Of a stretch of DNA of 64,000 bases, positions 10,093-22,486 are shown one piece after another. Origin of the DNA: Nyssa sinensis (taxonomy: Eukaryota > Streptophyta > Magnoliopsida > Cornales > Nyssaceae); the NCBI GenBank assembly GCA_008638375.1, contig CM018031.1, forward strand, positions 2,393,001 to 2,457,000, read 5' to 3'. The position numbers and the translations under genes are program-made. The notes below the pieces were generated by a model. The model was not told the origin of the DNA, made no database searches, and saw only the letters and a program-made list of their open reading frames with translations. Positions within the stretch are counted from its first letter, which is position 1; every line of letters starts with the position of its first letter.

Positions 10093-13000
10093 ATGCAAGT
10101 ATCGGCTGTTCAGACACCACTGATATCGACAGGGAAGCTTCCTTTGTTGGCTTTGGCACCTTCCCGTGCTATTGCATCCAGAAGAATCACCATCTCACCC
10201 TCATCCCCATGTAAGTTCCTCTCGAACATTTTCTTGTTTTCATTTGCTCATGGGTTCGTAAGAAAATTTAAATGGGAAGTAAATTGAAAACTCGAGAAGC
10301 TATATAAGTTTCAACTCTCACTTATAAAAAAAAAAATAAAATTGTAAGTTTCAACTCTCAGTTTTTGCATACATACCCAGATAGGTCTATTTGGAGCTGC
10401 TATCAATTGAATTGAATTTCAGTTGGGTTTTTGGAGAAAATTGGCATTCATTTCTTTGAACGTGTCAAAATATTCAGGTAGTGAAATTTAGCTGGCAGTT
10501 TATTGAATTTGAGATAACTGGGTCTGAAAGATTTAAGAATCAATTAAGCATGAATGAATTCTATTGCATGATTAGTGGAAGTAAAACTGCTTTAACTAGA
10601 GTTATTATGGACTTGATTTTGGTCCCCCGCAATTTTGGATTGGGGGTAGTAAAACTGCTTTAAGCATGAATGGATCCTATTGCACTATTCTTCTATTATA
10701 CACAACAAAAAGTAGCTTCGAAAATACCTATCAAAAAAAAAAAAAGTAGCTTCAAAAAATAATCTTTATCCCTAAGGACATTTCAACTCCTTCAAAGATC
10801 CTCCGATTCCTCTCCTTCCACAAGCACCAACAAATGAAAATTGGAGTCATACGCCAAGCAATTCTCAACTCTTTCCGAATGCATCCGCATCTCCATCCCA
10901 GAAGAACTTACTTAACCATAGCCAGCATCACCCAACTCAACCCAAGCAATGAGAAAACCAAATTCCAACAATCGGCTATCTTGCAATGGAGAAGAAGATT
11001 ATCAGTCGTCTCTTCCTCTTCTTTACATATGCAACATTGAGTAGGGAAATGGAATCCCCTCCTCTCAAGATTATCCGCTATCAAAATAGCATCCCCAAGC
11101 CACCCACCAAACCAAAAATGCTGCTTTTTGAGGAACCTGAGACTTCCAAGGAAAGTCCCTCCTTTCATTCTCCCCCCAATAAATTGTAAAAAGATCTCAC
11201 TGTGAATTTTTTACTCTTGCTTGCCATTCAAACCCAGCTTCTTTGGCTCTCATAGCCCGGGTAAATGGCAGAATGACACTATCAATTTGACAAAATAAAT
11301 ATATTTTCTAGATTAACTTTGGTAATAAAAGAAATTAAATCAGTTGTATGGTCAAACTAACAAGAGTGTGAACTGAATATAGTACCTTCTTACTAATTTG
11401 GGTATTAAAATTGAATGATAATGTTATTTTTCTGAGTTGGGCCTACTTGAAACCAGCATTCATCATATCTCAAGCTTTCAAAGAATTATAAGATTTTTAA
11501 TTTTGTAGATGGGTAGAAATTTACGGAACGGACCACTTAAAAGGCCAATTGGCCAGATTATGGTCTCTAAATCCCAACCATATGCATCACAATTTCAGAA
11601 ACTTTTTTCAACCAAGACTGGGAAAATACAGTCTTTTGCTCCCAATTATCATAATAGGTTATTTGTATGAGCCTACCCCATGATACCAAATTAAGAATAC
11701 GTGATGTACCACATTCCCATTCCCAGTCTACACACCATCATGATTTGCATTCTGCCATTCCAGGTTACTTTGGGACAAGGCATTTAGTTGAAATGATAAT
11801 TCTTTCTGGCATTGAAGCTGTTTAGGAAAATTTTTTGTATTATTTTGTTACATTTTGGAAGCCTATAAATGTGAAATAACTTACCAATCTTTATCCATTC
11901 TTAAACATCATATATGATGCCAATGATGATTGTATAGCACTATTAAATAACATTTCTCTCTCTTATTTGTAGTGAGATGTAGAGAAATATCAAAATTGAA
12001 CCTGGCGTGGGACACAATAAGAGCCCAGGCATCTAATGTTGGTATCGGATCTGGAGGCTATGAGGAAAGACAGGAAAATGACAGCCGAAATATCTTTTCT
12101 AATGGTCCATCCAGTAGCAATTCATCTGAAATGTGAGTTACTTCATGTTTAATTTCATGATGCAAGAAGACGTCATTCATTTGGATCTAATTAATGAGAT
12201 GCCATCACTGTTGACGTTAACAATATATGAATTTCAATTGAGAAACAGATTATGATTTACAATTTGGTCCTTATGGATTTTGTGCAAGTTTTAAGGAATC
12301 ACGTACTTGTAAAATTGGGGTATCAATGCAACATTTGCGTACTTGTGAAATTATTATCCAATTAATCCTCTCATTTACTCTTTCTAGTCTCCAATATATA
12401 AGACCTTGCATTATAATAATGGAAGCCAATAATCCTTCCGTAGTTGTCATAATTATGAAGTTTATCTCATTGAAAAACTATTTTTATCTGCTTAATTTGT
12501 ACAATTAGAAGACAAAACTCTCCATGTAGATCTGCTTGGTTTCCCCTCTCATAGAAATATAAGTGATTCATCACAATGTTGGAGGCATAAAGAAAGTAAA
12601 TTTGGGTGTCTTCAACCTACATTTGTGTAAATCGTGAAAGAAAATATCAAAGAAAAAATTATCTTGGTAAGAACCTCCTTTGCCTCTCTTTAAGCTATCA
12701 TGACTTTGTTAAGATAAGGTTTGAAGTTTTAGTTTGAAGTACTGAACAAAACTTTTTTACATCTTACTTATCAAAAAAAAAAAAAAAAAATGGTAGGAAG
12801 CCTGTTTCTTATGCAGTTTTCTTGTTTACTGTTGTTTAATGTCATGTAATACAATGCACTCAAATGCCATATATTGTGTTGCCACTTGCCAGTGGATCAT
12901 AATGGCAGACTTTCTTAATTTGGTAAAAACTTATGTGTATATTTTTCATGATATGGCAGTGGGAAGCCTCCTAATCGAATTCCTTATCCTCTCTCTATAG

Positions 13001-16000
13001 CTATTGTGCTATTTGGATGTGCTCTAGTGTATTCACTAATTGCCTTTGTGAAAGGAGGACCTATGTCACTTTTAGCAGCAATTGCAAAGTCAGGCTTCAC
13101 TGCTGCATTCACATTGATATTTGTTTCTGAAATTGGGGACAAGGTAACTGATCTATTTATGTTTCTGTTGATTTCATTAAATATATACAGGCCACTGTGA
13201 AATTAATTCTATCAATTTTTGATTGTGAATGTATGCCCATGTGCATGTTTGCATGTGTTTTCCACTTTTTTTTTTAGTGGGTAAAATTGTTGTACACTTC
13301 ACAATGCAGATCTTTCACAATTCACTATCTTTGTCTATCTCAATTCATTAAACCTATAATTTTTAAAATTTTCAATATATGTGATTATGCGGGTTGATTT
13401 GTGAATACTCAATTATTTTACGTTTCCCTTTTGGTTAAGGTTTACTATTTTTTTTTTATAAGTATTAGGGTTTTCTTTTTCAATTTTGGAGATTCTTTTT
13501 CTTAATTTCACAAAGCTGCAAAGGGATTTCCTTTGGGAGGGCAAGAGGAAAATGCATCTTCTGAGTTGGGACAAGGTGAAGCTTCCTATTTATGAGGGTG
13601 GTTTAGGGTTTAAATACTTGAGAATGTTCAATAGTGCTTTGTTGGGGAAGTGGTTATGGAGATTCGCAGTAGAAGAAAAGGCCTTATGGAGGGATGTGGT
13701 TGCTACTAAATATGGTTTTGAGGAGGGGGGGTTAGTTCTCGAGGGATGTAGTGCAGGCTAATGGGTGTGAGGTTTGGGAACATTTTAGGAGGGGAGTGGA
13801 GGCCTTACTCCCTTTAATTCGCTTAGAAGTGGGGAAGAGTTCGAGGGTGAAATTTTAAAAAGATGCTTGGTGTTGTGATGAAACTTTGGAGGAGAAGTCT
13901 CCGTGCCTCTTGGGCCTAGCTAATGATGGGAATGCTTTAGTTGTGGACTATTTTGCTATTCCCGTAGAGATTTTTATGATTGGGAATTGGGAGAGGTGGT
14001 GGACTTCTTGGAAATCCTTAGTAGATTCAAACTCAATGAAGATAGGGAAGATTTGATGGTATGGACTGGGAATAATCATAAGAAATTCATTGTTCAATCT
14101 TTTGACAAGGAGTTCTCAAGCAGACATGAGGTGACTTTTCCTTGGAAGTTGATTTAGTGCTCTTGGGTGCCGTCCAAAGTTGTGTTTTATGCCTAGTCGG
14201 CAGCTTGAGGAGCGATATTAATCATGGATAATCTTTGTCAGTGAGGATTCCAAATGGAAAATCGATGTTGTTTGTGCAAACGTGAGGGGGAAACGGTTGA
14301 TCACCTCCTTACTTAATGTCCATTTGCAAGAAATTCCTCATTTTTGTGGTGTTTGGTTGTAGTTGGGTTATGCCAGCCTCTATCAAGGAGGTGTTTGAAG
14401 GTTGGAGATGTGCCAAAGTGAGGTAGGAGGCTAGAATTGCATGGAAGATGGTTTCTTTTTGTTTGGTATAGTTACTTTGGAGAGAAAGGAACAAAAGGAC
14501 TTTCGAGGGGATTGAACAATTTCCTGTTTGCTCTAAAGATAGTTCTTTGAGGCTTTAGTTTTTTGTTTTTTTTTTTTGTGTCAAGGAAGCTACTCCTATG
14601 TATTTAGATACCTTTGTAGAGTTTTTGGGAGATATTAAGATTTAATTTTTGTAGCCGTCCCCTTTTTTTTTTTTTTTCCTGTAATTATAGGATTCGCCCC
14701 CTTGGGCGGCTTCTTTAAAATATACATACACCTTTACTAATCAAAAAAATTTCACATAATATATATATATATATATATATTTTTGATCGGTAAAAGTAAC
14801 TTATATTAACAAGGGGGCCCAAGAAGGGCAAACTTGAAATACAAAAGATAAGGATCGGCATACATTAAAGCTTTAAATCACTCAGAAAATTTATAAACTT
14901 CTCTAATCACAAAGGATATTCCTCCTTAAGCCAAAAGAAAAAAGTTTTCAAGAAAACATCCTTCAATCTCCAAGGGGGAATTTCCACCCTTCAAAAACTC
15001 TATTGTTACGGTCCCTCCATATGCACCATTCAAGGCATATGGGAGCCATTCTCCAAGATAAGACTCTGTTCCTTGTTTTCTTTCATTAGTGCTTATGTAA
15101 ACAACCATGGCTAGCCCTTGTACGAGAAGTTGAATTTTCACTACCATATTTGTTTCTTCTTTCCTCATTCTGTTAGTGTCTTTTATTCTTTCTTTTGTTT
15201 TCTAACCTTTTCATGGGGTTTGCGTAGGTTATCTGCATATTTAGATTTTTATTGTTTTTGGCTTTATGATGGACATACATTCTTGCAGTAAGACATGCAT
15301 TATGCAGCAATGAGCATAAAATTTTACTTGCAAGTCCTAGTTCTAAATAAATTACAAGTTTCCCTCAAGAGAGGGCTTAACGAAAATGAAATTCCTAAAT
15401 TTGAATGAAGGTAAAATACTTGAAGGCCTGGTGGGATTCATCAATTTTATATCATATCAATCTATATGCTTTCACCATTGTAAACTAATGTGACAATATA
15501 ACAATTTTATAAATTTAGGTCTATATGGAAATGCAAATCCAGTTCTTAGGGAGTGCCCATAGATGTTTGAGACTGTAGTTATGAAGACCCTATTCTCTAA
15601 GGTTTACTCTAGGTCTAGCCTACATGGAAGGCCATATAAATTCAGGACTGATTAAGTGGGGACGATGGGGGAATTTTCTGGGGTTGACCTGCATTCTCCC
15701 TTGAGCACAATGTGTGTGCCAGGAGACCGAAGGCAAGTAGGATCTATGGACTTAATGTTTGCTCTTAATGTAATTTTCTTTGTTCATTTGCCTGTCATGC
15801 TTAGGGTGTTTATCTTCTTAAACGTCTACTCTGAAGGTTAGAGAAAGGAGACTTCCATTAGGTGGACTGCTTTGTGACGATCTTTAATTAGACACTTTGG
15901 GACATGAATCCTGAAAACTTTTAGAAAGAGAAGCCTCTGCCCCCTTTTTATGCTTTAAAAGAATATTAACTGAAAACTTGTCCAGTGCATGGGATGTGAG

Positions 16001-19000
16001 GACATGTCAGTAATAAACATAAAGTGAAAACAAAATATTAGTAAAAGGCACATGCAAAATGGAACCATGATTAGGTGATTTCAATCATGTAATGGAATAA
16101 AAGTCAACGAAAAAATAAAAAACAAATTTGCACAATTATTTTGTAAAATGGTAGGGGTGGTGTAGGACATTCTTTTTACTAGACCACTATAGAATTGGGA
16201 GTTGGGTGACATTGCAACCATGATATCTTATATGCTCGGTTTACTAAATACGGTTACCCCCCTCCCTCCCCGGGCCGGCTCTATACAATTGGAGGTCTAA
16301 AATGATAACGTGACAATTCTAAATGAGGTCTCTTTTAATATTAATATAAATTTTTACTTTGTTTTTTATATATATTATATTTATTTTTGTAATATAAAAT
16401 TTAAGTATTTTCCAACAAGAAAGCACTATATATTGAATAAAACTCTAACAATAAAATTTTTATATAATTTTTTTTATTTAAATAGATAGTAATAAAAAAT
16501 TAGAGTACAATACGAATAAACTCAATTAATAGAATTAAGTTTTTTCATGGAGTTTTTATGAGACTTTTTTTTGTAGAGTTAGATTTTTATTAACCTCAAA
16601 CTTATAATTTGATTATACTATAAATATATAAAATTTTGGGTCTTTTTGTAGAGTTAGACTTTTATTAACCTTAAACTTCTAATTTGATTAACCCAACCCC
16701 CCCTCCCAAAAAAAAATAAATAAATAAATAGAAAAAAAAGGCTCACAAAAGCTCTTTGGCATAAAATGGCAAGAAGAATCTGCTTAATTGACCCACATAG
16801 GTAGGATAATAGTTCTTTGAGTTGAGTTAATTAAGATGTTCCACTTTCTTGAAGATCATGTTCTTTTAAAAAAGGGCAAATCCGGTGCACAAGGCTCCGC
16901 TGCAGGGTCTTTTCCATTTTGATATTTATACTACTTTTCTCTTCAATGTTCTATTGACGATTTCATTCTCAAATATCAATAAATGACATAATTGCCCCCC
17001 CTTTTCACTGCATTGTTATTATTATTATTATTATAATTTTTTAGAATTTGAATATAGCTTAAGTTATGCTTTTGCCATTGAACAGACATTTTTCATTGCG
17101 GCACTCTTGGCCATGCAATATGAGAAAGGACTGGTACACACTCTCTCTCTCTCTCTAGTCTGTAACACATCATATATTTATGCCATTAACTGTATAATTA
17201 ACTATTCACAAGTGACTACTGTTAGTTGCCACATCACAAACTATCTAATTAACTCAACGTGATAGGTGTTTGTTGCCCATTATCCAGTTTTCAAGTGTTT
17301 ATTTTTCACACAAGCATCCTTTTACTTATTGACATGTTGTAATAACTATAATTCTTCCACTCTTGTTATACATTATCAATACCAATGCAACTAGATGTTC
17401 TGGAGATTCACTATAATAAAGACTCACCACAATGTCATCCAATATATGAAATGACTACTGAACAAAAGTTAATTCTATTTATTCTAGAATATATTATCAC
17501 ATTATTCTTACTTAAATGTCACTGTATGAAAAATCCTTTGCTACTGAAGTTTCTAAGTGCAGGAATTCTTGTACTAAAATGAAGTTTGTGCTAGGATAGC
17601 TGGATAAAACAAAATAACAAAAAAGGGTTCCATGTTAGGCTACACCAAACAGCTCGATACCTTGGCTTTCTTGATTATTCATATAGCTATATAAATTATT
17701 CCTAAGAATATAATTGTGGGGGGATTTTTCAATCTCTGCTCTTTGTTGTATGGTAAAGCACATGAAAGGAGAAATTGTGCATTTTCTTTTGAAGATATTA
17801 TTTTACCCAAGGAGAGGTCAATGAATAACACGATTATTAGGTTTCTCAAATCTAGTGGACCTAAAACTAAATGTATTTGGTAAGGCTTTACTTTTCATAA
17901 GGAAGCATAGTGAAGTCTACTAAAAGAGGGACCGACTTCATCGTGTTTGTTAGAGGACACCACTGATTATTCACCTCTATTGTGACATGTTCCCTCCCAG
18001 GCTGTAAGGTGGAGCGAATCAGGAAAGATTTCCTCACTTCAGATTGTTCTCTGACACAATACTATTTGCTACTAAGGTCCCTTTGCACATTCGCAGTTTC
18101 TTCTTAAATGCTCTCTTAATTTTTCAATGTGTTGTAATATCAAGCTTCAAAAGCCTCATTGCTTCTAAATGAGAGTAACAATTTCTTGTTAAAAGGACAA
18201 CTAGATGTATACACTTTGTTGAGATTATGTAGAACATAATATGCTGAAGGACTTAAAAAGTATCTAACTAGAATTTTGAATCCTTATCCCTCAATTTTAA
18301 CGAGTCTTTTGAATCCTTATCCCTCAATTTTAAGCTTCAAAAGACTTGTTACATAGAATGGCAGTTTTTGTTTCTAGTCAAATGAACTATAAGTACTACA
18401 CTCGAGAGTTTAGAATTCTAAAGGAGCCGAGCTGATGTACCAAATTTTTAATAATTACTAGGGGCATAATTTTCCACAAAGAAGGAGAATAAAGTTACAA
18501 CAGAGTCAACAAAATTACCATTATATCCCAAAATATCTAGATACTGATAAATATCTAATACAACTAATCCCAAAGACATCATCCATGCAGGAAGAAATGT
18601 CAATGTTGTAGTCATCATAATCCCTGTCCGTCGTGTTTTCAATTATTTCGTTTTATCCATATTGAAAGTAATTCATATACCTTGTAAAATGATTTCATAA
18701 ATGTGCTAAACTTCAGGTAGAACAGAAGATTTTGTATTTATGAATGTTTTTTCTGGGAAGTATGTTCTGACGAGAATCATTAACCAGGTTCTCTTGGGAT
18801 CAATGGGTGCTTTATCGCTAATGACTATCTTGTCTGTCATAATAGGACGAATATTTCAGTCAGTCCCTGCTCAATTTCAAACGAGTAAGTAGTAATTCCT
18901 CACATCTCTCCTTTTTACCACATTTTCTTTGGTTGATAATGACTTTGGTGATTGCAATGTGAGCATTTAGGCTGTCAAGCAATATTTCTATGCCAATAAA

Positions 19001-22000
19001 TAACCACATGCATCCCCGTCCACCCATAAAGTTAAAAATTCAAACAAGGAAGAAGAAAGCAAGTACTTTTAGAAGATGAGGACGAGGACGAGGACATACA
19101 AGAAGTTGAAGAAGAAAAGAAAGTGAATAACTTTTTGGCATTTGATGATGATGATGATGATATTGATGCCATTGAAATTGGAGATTGAGATGAAAATAGG
19201 ATGGATTATAAAAATGAATTATTTTAGATATTGTCTTTAAATTTTGATATTGATGAATTATGTTGGAAACTTAGGATTATTAAATTTTGGTTTGGAATAC
19301 TTTTAAATATTGATTCTTGTATTCTGTGAAATTTAAGTTGACTTGTTTTTCATAAGTGAGTTGAAATGTTATTTATATCACCTTAAACATTATATATTTA
19401 TAAATATATTTAAAAAAATGAGCATATCTTACTATACACTATACATTATGGTACATGTTACATATTTTGAAAAAAATGTGTCAAACAACTTCTTAACACA
19501 ATCCTAAACATCTCTCATAGTGACTTATTTTGGATTTACTTGTACATTATGATAGTCATCACACTCAGTTCTTATGCAACCAGCAGCGTTTGGTTGCCAT
19601 TTTCCATTTATTAAATACCTTTCTCCGTATGGTAATTGTGATAGTACCTTTTTTTGGTTTTGTATTTTGCTTTTTTTTTTTTTTAGCCTTTTCTCATTTA
19701 AGAAGGGTGGCTGTTGTTAGAGTCAAACACAGACACCTTGCATAGGAGGGACCATTACTGGATGACTGGCCTTAATAAGAAGGAAACATTTTCCTTCATG
19801 CCACAATATTATGTTTTTCAAAGTGATATGTCAACTTGAATGCCCTCCAATTAGTTCTGCATCTTTGAGATACAATAATTTTCGGCCTGATGACCATCTA
19901 GCTGACAATCACTTTGTACATAAGAATTTCTGATGGTTTTGTGGTCTTAAACAGCCTTGCCAATTGGAGAATATGCTGCAATAACTCTCTTGATGTTCTT
20001 TGGCCTCAAATCAATTAAAGATGCATGGGACCTTCCATCTAATGTAGTTAAAACTGGTGACAAGAGCAGCGCTGAACTTGACGAATTTGTTGAAGCTGAG
20101 GAGCTTGTTAAGGAAAAGGTAATCTTCTTGATGATATGGCCTCAATTCCTTTTGGTAGACCTCTGTACTGAGGCTTTGTCATTCCTTTGCCTCTACCTCC
20201 CCCCCCCCCCCCCCCCCCCCACCAAAAAAAAAAAAAAAAAAAGTTGTAGCTTTCTGTTGATTAGCTTTATTCAGAACTGAACCCCTTCCTTTTCTAAGTT
20301 ATGATGGTTGACAAGTACTTCGGAAATTTGGGCCACTCTCTCTCTCTGTGCATCTGGGTATTGTCCTTTTTTTATTAATAAGAAGCATTGTGCGAGGATC
20401 ATTATAACAGTTTCTGCATCTGATGTCTTCAGGCGTCAAAATGGCTCTCGAATCCGCTTGAAATTCTGTGGAAGTCATTTAGCCTTGTATTTTTCGCTGT
20501 AAGCATCTAACTGATCTTATTTGCCGCAACAACATTTGTTTGAGCTCAGAAGATTCTGCTTGATTATTTATTGGTTTAACCATTTCAAAAAAGGCACAAA
20601 AATTGTCATTGGTTCTCAAAGTCCAATATTGTTGAAGTTGCCAACCTCTAGCACCACCTCACAATGTTGAAAATGCTGCCTTCATTATGTATTTAAATTT
20701 TTTTTGTACAACTATTTTGTAATTGAGTTTCTGGAAAGTGTACTTTAATTTTTAAAATGTCTGAAAATGTGTTTGGATATAATTTTCTAACAGAGTAAAA
20801 ATAAAAATATATTTGGATAGTGAAAAAAATACTACTATGTGTGTGTGTGTGTATATATATATATATTATTTAAAAATCTTTCTTTGCTTGATTGGATGTC
20901 AAATAAAAAAAGAATCATCAATCAAATTTTGATCATATCAAAAGACAAATTTATATATATATATATATATATATAAATATTATTTAAAAATCTTTCTTTG
21001 CTTGATCGGATGTCAAATAAAAAAAGAATCATCAATCAAAATTTGATCATATCAAAAGTCAAATTTGTACAATGCACCACGTCATGCAAGATGAAAACCA
21101 AACCCAAATAAGCTCCTCCCTTCCCATCGTCTCTTCCCTATTTTTTCTACCATTTTCTTTCTGCAACTCCCGCCTCCACAACTCTCTCTTCTGTCATCTA
21201 TCTTTATCTCTCTACATCTCTCTACATCCCTCCAATTCTCTCTTTCTAAAAAATCTCACATTACAATCCATTGATCCCTGTTCTCTCCCAGATAAATACC
21301 CAATTTTTTATTAAATAATGAATAATTAAAACCAATTTCATGCCTATTACAGAAATCCACATAAACAGAACACCCACAGTTATATATATATATATATATA
21401 TATATAGTAATAGATATGTACAGAACACCATATACACACACATGATGCATCGGCACAACATAAATTGTAAAATAGGACTAAAAACCCCATATATAGTATC
21501 TACACAACATAAACTGTAAAATAAAGATCAAGATCTATGACTTCCAAATATGAGTTTGAATGGAGAGGATATGAGATAAAACCCTAGATCTATACAAGAG
21601 TCTATTTGGCATTTTTCCTTGTTTTACTGTGGGGATGTGGAGAAGACGAGTTAGGCGCTGTGTTTTCCCAAGTTTTCAAAACCACATGGACGGATTTGAT
21701 GGCCATTGTATGTGGTTTCCGAAAATTTGAGAAAGATTTTAGGGGTTTTGTTTTTTTGGAATTGACCATACCAAATGTGTTTTCAGGTTTGGACATTTTG
21801 CGAAAATAAAAGACTGTTTTTCGAAACGGAACCAAACGCTGTAACCCCACACCATGGGGCGGCATCCCCCCTCCTGTTTATTACATTCGAAACACTTTGA
21901 CAGTGAAGGCAGCAATTTTGAAGGGGGTCAGGGTTGCATAAAGATGAAAATTACAATTTTGGCCATGCTGCACCCTATTTTTATGGGCCGTTTATTTTCC

Positions 22001-22486
22001 TTATTTAACAAATCAGCAATTTAGTTTAATTGTAAGCAGGTTTTATGTCGTGAAGCGCAAATTTAAATTTAACAATATTGCTTATAGGAATGGGGAGACC
22101 GCTCAATGCTTGCAACAATTGCTCTTGGTGCAGCACAGGTATAATATCCAAAATTTCAACATAAACACATGCCATCCTTCCAAACTTTGAAATTTAAGCC
22201 ACAACAAAAATTTCATTCATCTTTTTCGCTGCATTGCAGTCTCCTTGGGGTGTGGCAAGTGGAGCCATTGTTGGACATCTACTTGCTACGACTATTGCAA
22301 TTCTAGGAGGAGCATTTCTCGCGAACTACATTTCTGAAAAACTGGTAGGAGCCAAAACTGCTTTCTTACTGTTGAAAGTTTCATTTTGATTTATATGCAT
22401 GTCTCTTGATTTTGAATCAGGTTGGCTACTTGGGTGGAGCTTTGTTTCTTGTTTTTGCTGTTGCCACATTTTTCGGGGTGTTCTAA
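10093..22486 (+). CDS. CMT1: Chloroplast envelope Mn transporter, GDT1/UPF0016 family (CMT1/PAM71-HL type)
   Basis: A multi-pass cation transporter expected in the chloroplast inner envelope, importing Mn2+ for photosystem II. Ten exons: 10093-10210, 11973-12132, 12960-13143, 17086-17133, 18788-18884, 19955-20118, 20433-20498, 22088-22138, 22240-22344, 22421-22486. All have GT/AG borders and matching phases, totalling 1059 nt (352 aa). Residues 1 to about 80 are Ser/Thr/Arg-rich and fit a transit peptide. The two hallmark E-x-G-D-(K/R) motifs are E150-I-G-D-K and E280-W-G-D-R, each in a hydrophobic repeat half. The [17 protein letters not shown] version and the C-terminus ATFFGVF match the CMT1 branch (At4g13590) rather than thylakoid PAM71. 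The start at 10093 is chosen because the upstream ATG at 10052 is stopped at once. The gene spans 12.4 kb because introns carry retroposons. Confidence 0.93.
10707..10753 (+). repeat. Tail-only retroposon insertion with target-site duplication (intron 1)
   Basis: The 13-mer AAAAAGTAGCTTC occurs at 10707-10719 and 10741-10753, flanking only about 21 nt that end TACCTATCAAAAAAAA. That insert resembles the terminal CTTATCAAAA tail of plant LINEs. It fits an extremely 5'-truncated target-primed insertion. Confidence 0.5.
10754..11190 (-). mobile_element. LINE (L1-like) fragment, zf-RVT region
   Basis: The minus strand at 11168-10908 encodes an open 86-residue piece with the zinc-binding reverse-transcriptase C-terminal pattern: [18 protein letters not shown], preceded by [21 protein letters not shown]. 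It is a short internal fragment of an L1-type pol gene lodged in CMT1 intron 1. No RT catalytic region is present. Confidence 0.65.
12755..12791 (+). repeat. LINE/SINE-like 3' tail (CTTATCAAAA...) in CMT1 intron 2
   Basis: The stretch TCTTACTTATC followed by about 18 A residues is the same tail type as at 10725 and 28800. The body of the source element is not recognisable upstream, and a convincing target duplication was not found. Confidence 0.35.
13470..14750 (+). mobile_element. 5'-truncated L1-like LINE, decayed
   Basis: An open stretch at 13486-13761 reads [20 protein letters not shown]...[23 protein letters not shown], typical of the post-RT region of plant L1 pol. Downstream frames, broken by stops and frameshifts, give the zf-RVT pattern [15 protein letters not shown] near 14262-14310. 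The element ends with a T-rich/GCCCCCTTGGGCGGC stretch and a tail reading TTTACTAATCAAAAAAA at about 14735-14750. It is a dead insertion within CMT1 intron 3. Confidence 0.7.
14756..15130 (-). mobile_element. LINE 3'-end fragment in opposite orientation
   Basis: On the minus strand the sequence ends GTTACTTTTACCGATCAAAAA, followed by an (AT)n run, a tail like those of plant L1 elements. Upstream of it is GGGCCCCCTTG. It abuts the plus-strand LINE tail at 14750, making a tail-to-tail pair separated by AT repeats. The inner limit is uncertain. Confidence 0.45.
16572..16692. repeat. Direct repeat pair, about 45-bp unit
   Basis: GTAGAGTTAGA(T/C)TTTTATTAACCT is followed by a near-identical AAACTT(A/C)TAATTTGATTA, beginning near 16573 and again near 16648, about 75 bp apart in CMT1 intron 3. 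The two copies differ at a few positions. No coding content. Confidence 0.6.
16871..16912 (-). mobile_element. SINE 3'-end fragment (Au-SINE-like)
   Basis: The minus strand reads AGACCCTGCAGCGGAGCC, then TTGTGCACCGGATTTGCCC and a T run. This resembles the 3' end of the tRNA-derived Au-type SINE family. Only about 42 bp are recognisable. Confidence 0.45.
18274..18333. repeat. 27-bp direct repeat pair
   Basis: A 27-nt unit beginning TTTTGAATCCTTATCCCTC occurs at 18274-18300 and again, identical, at 18307-18333, separated by six bases, in CMT1 intron 4. It is probably a replication-slippage duplication. Confidence 0.8.
19030..19188 (+). pseudogene. Acidic ORF remnant, possibly a transposase C-terminus
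   Basis: One frame reads [20 protein letters not shown], then [20 protein letters not shown] and a stop at 19186-19188, inside CMT1 intron 5. Acidic, Asp-rich ends of this type occur in plant hAT-related transposase genes, but no catalytic or BED domain is visible nearby. It is not a CMT1 exon, since it would break the reading frame. Confidence 0.3.
20199..20243. repeat. Composite poly-C / poly-A tract in intron 6
   Basis: About 22 consecutive C residues, then ACC, then 20 A residues. A similar composite lies at 30171-30207. Exact lengths may be affected by sequencing or assembly. Confidence 0.85.
20845..21069. repeat. Tandem duplication, about 120-bp unit with AT microsatellite
   Basis: Each copy contains (AT)n, then ATTATTTAAAAATCTTTCTT, then a conserved stretch ending near TTTTGATCATATCAAAAG. 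Copies lie at about 20848-20952 and 20953-21069 in CMT1 intron 7, differing at a few positions (for example GATTGGATG versus GATCGGATG). Confidence 0.85.
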
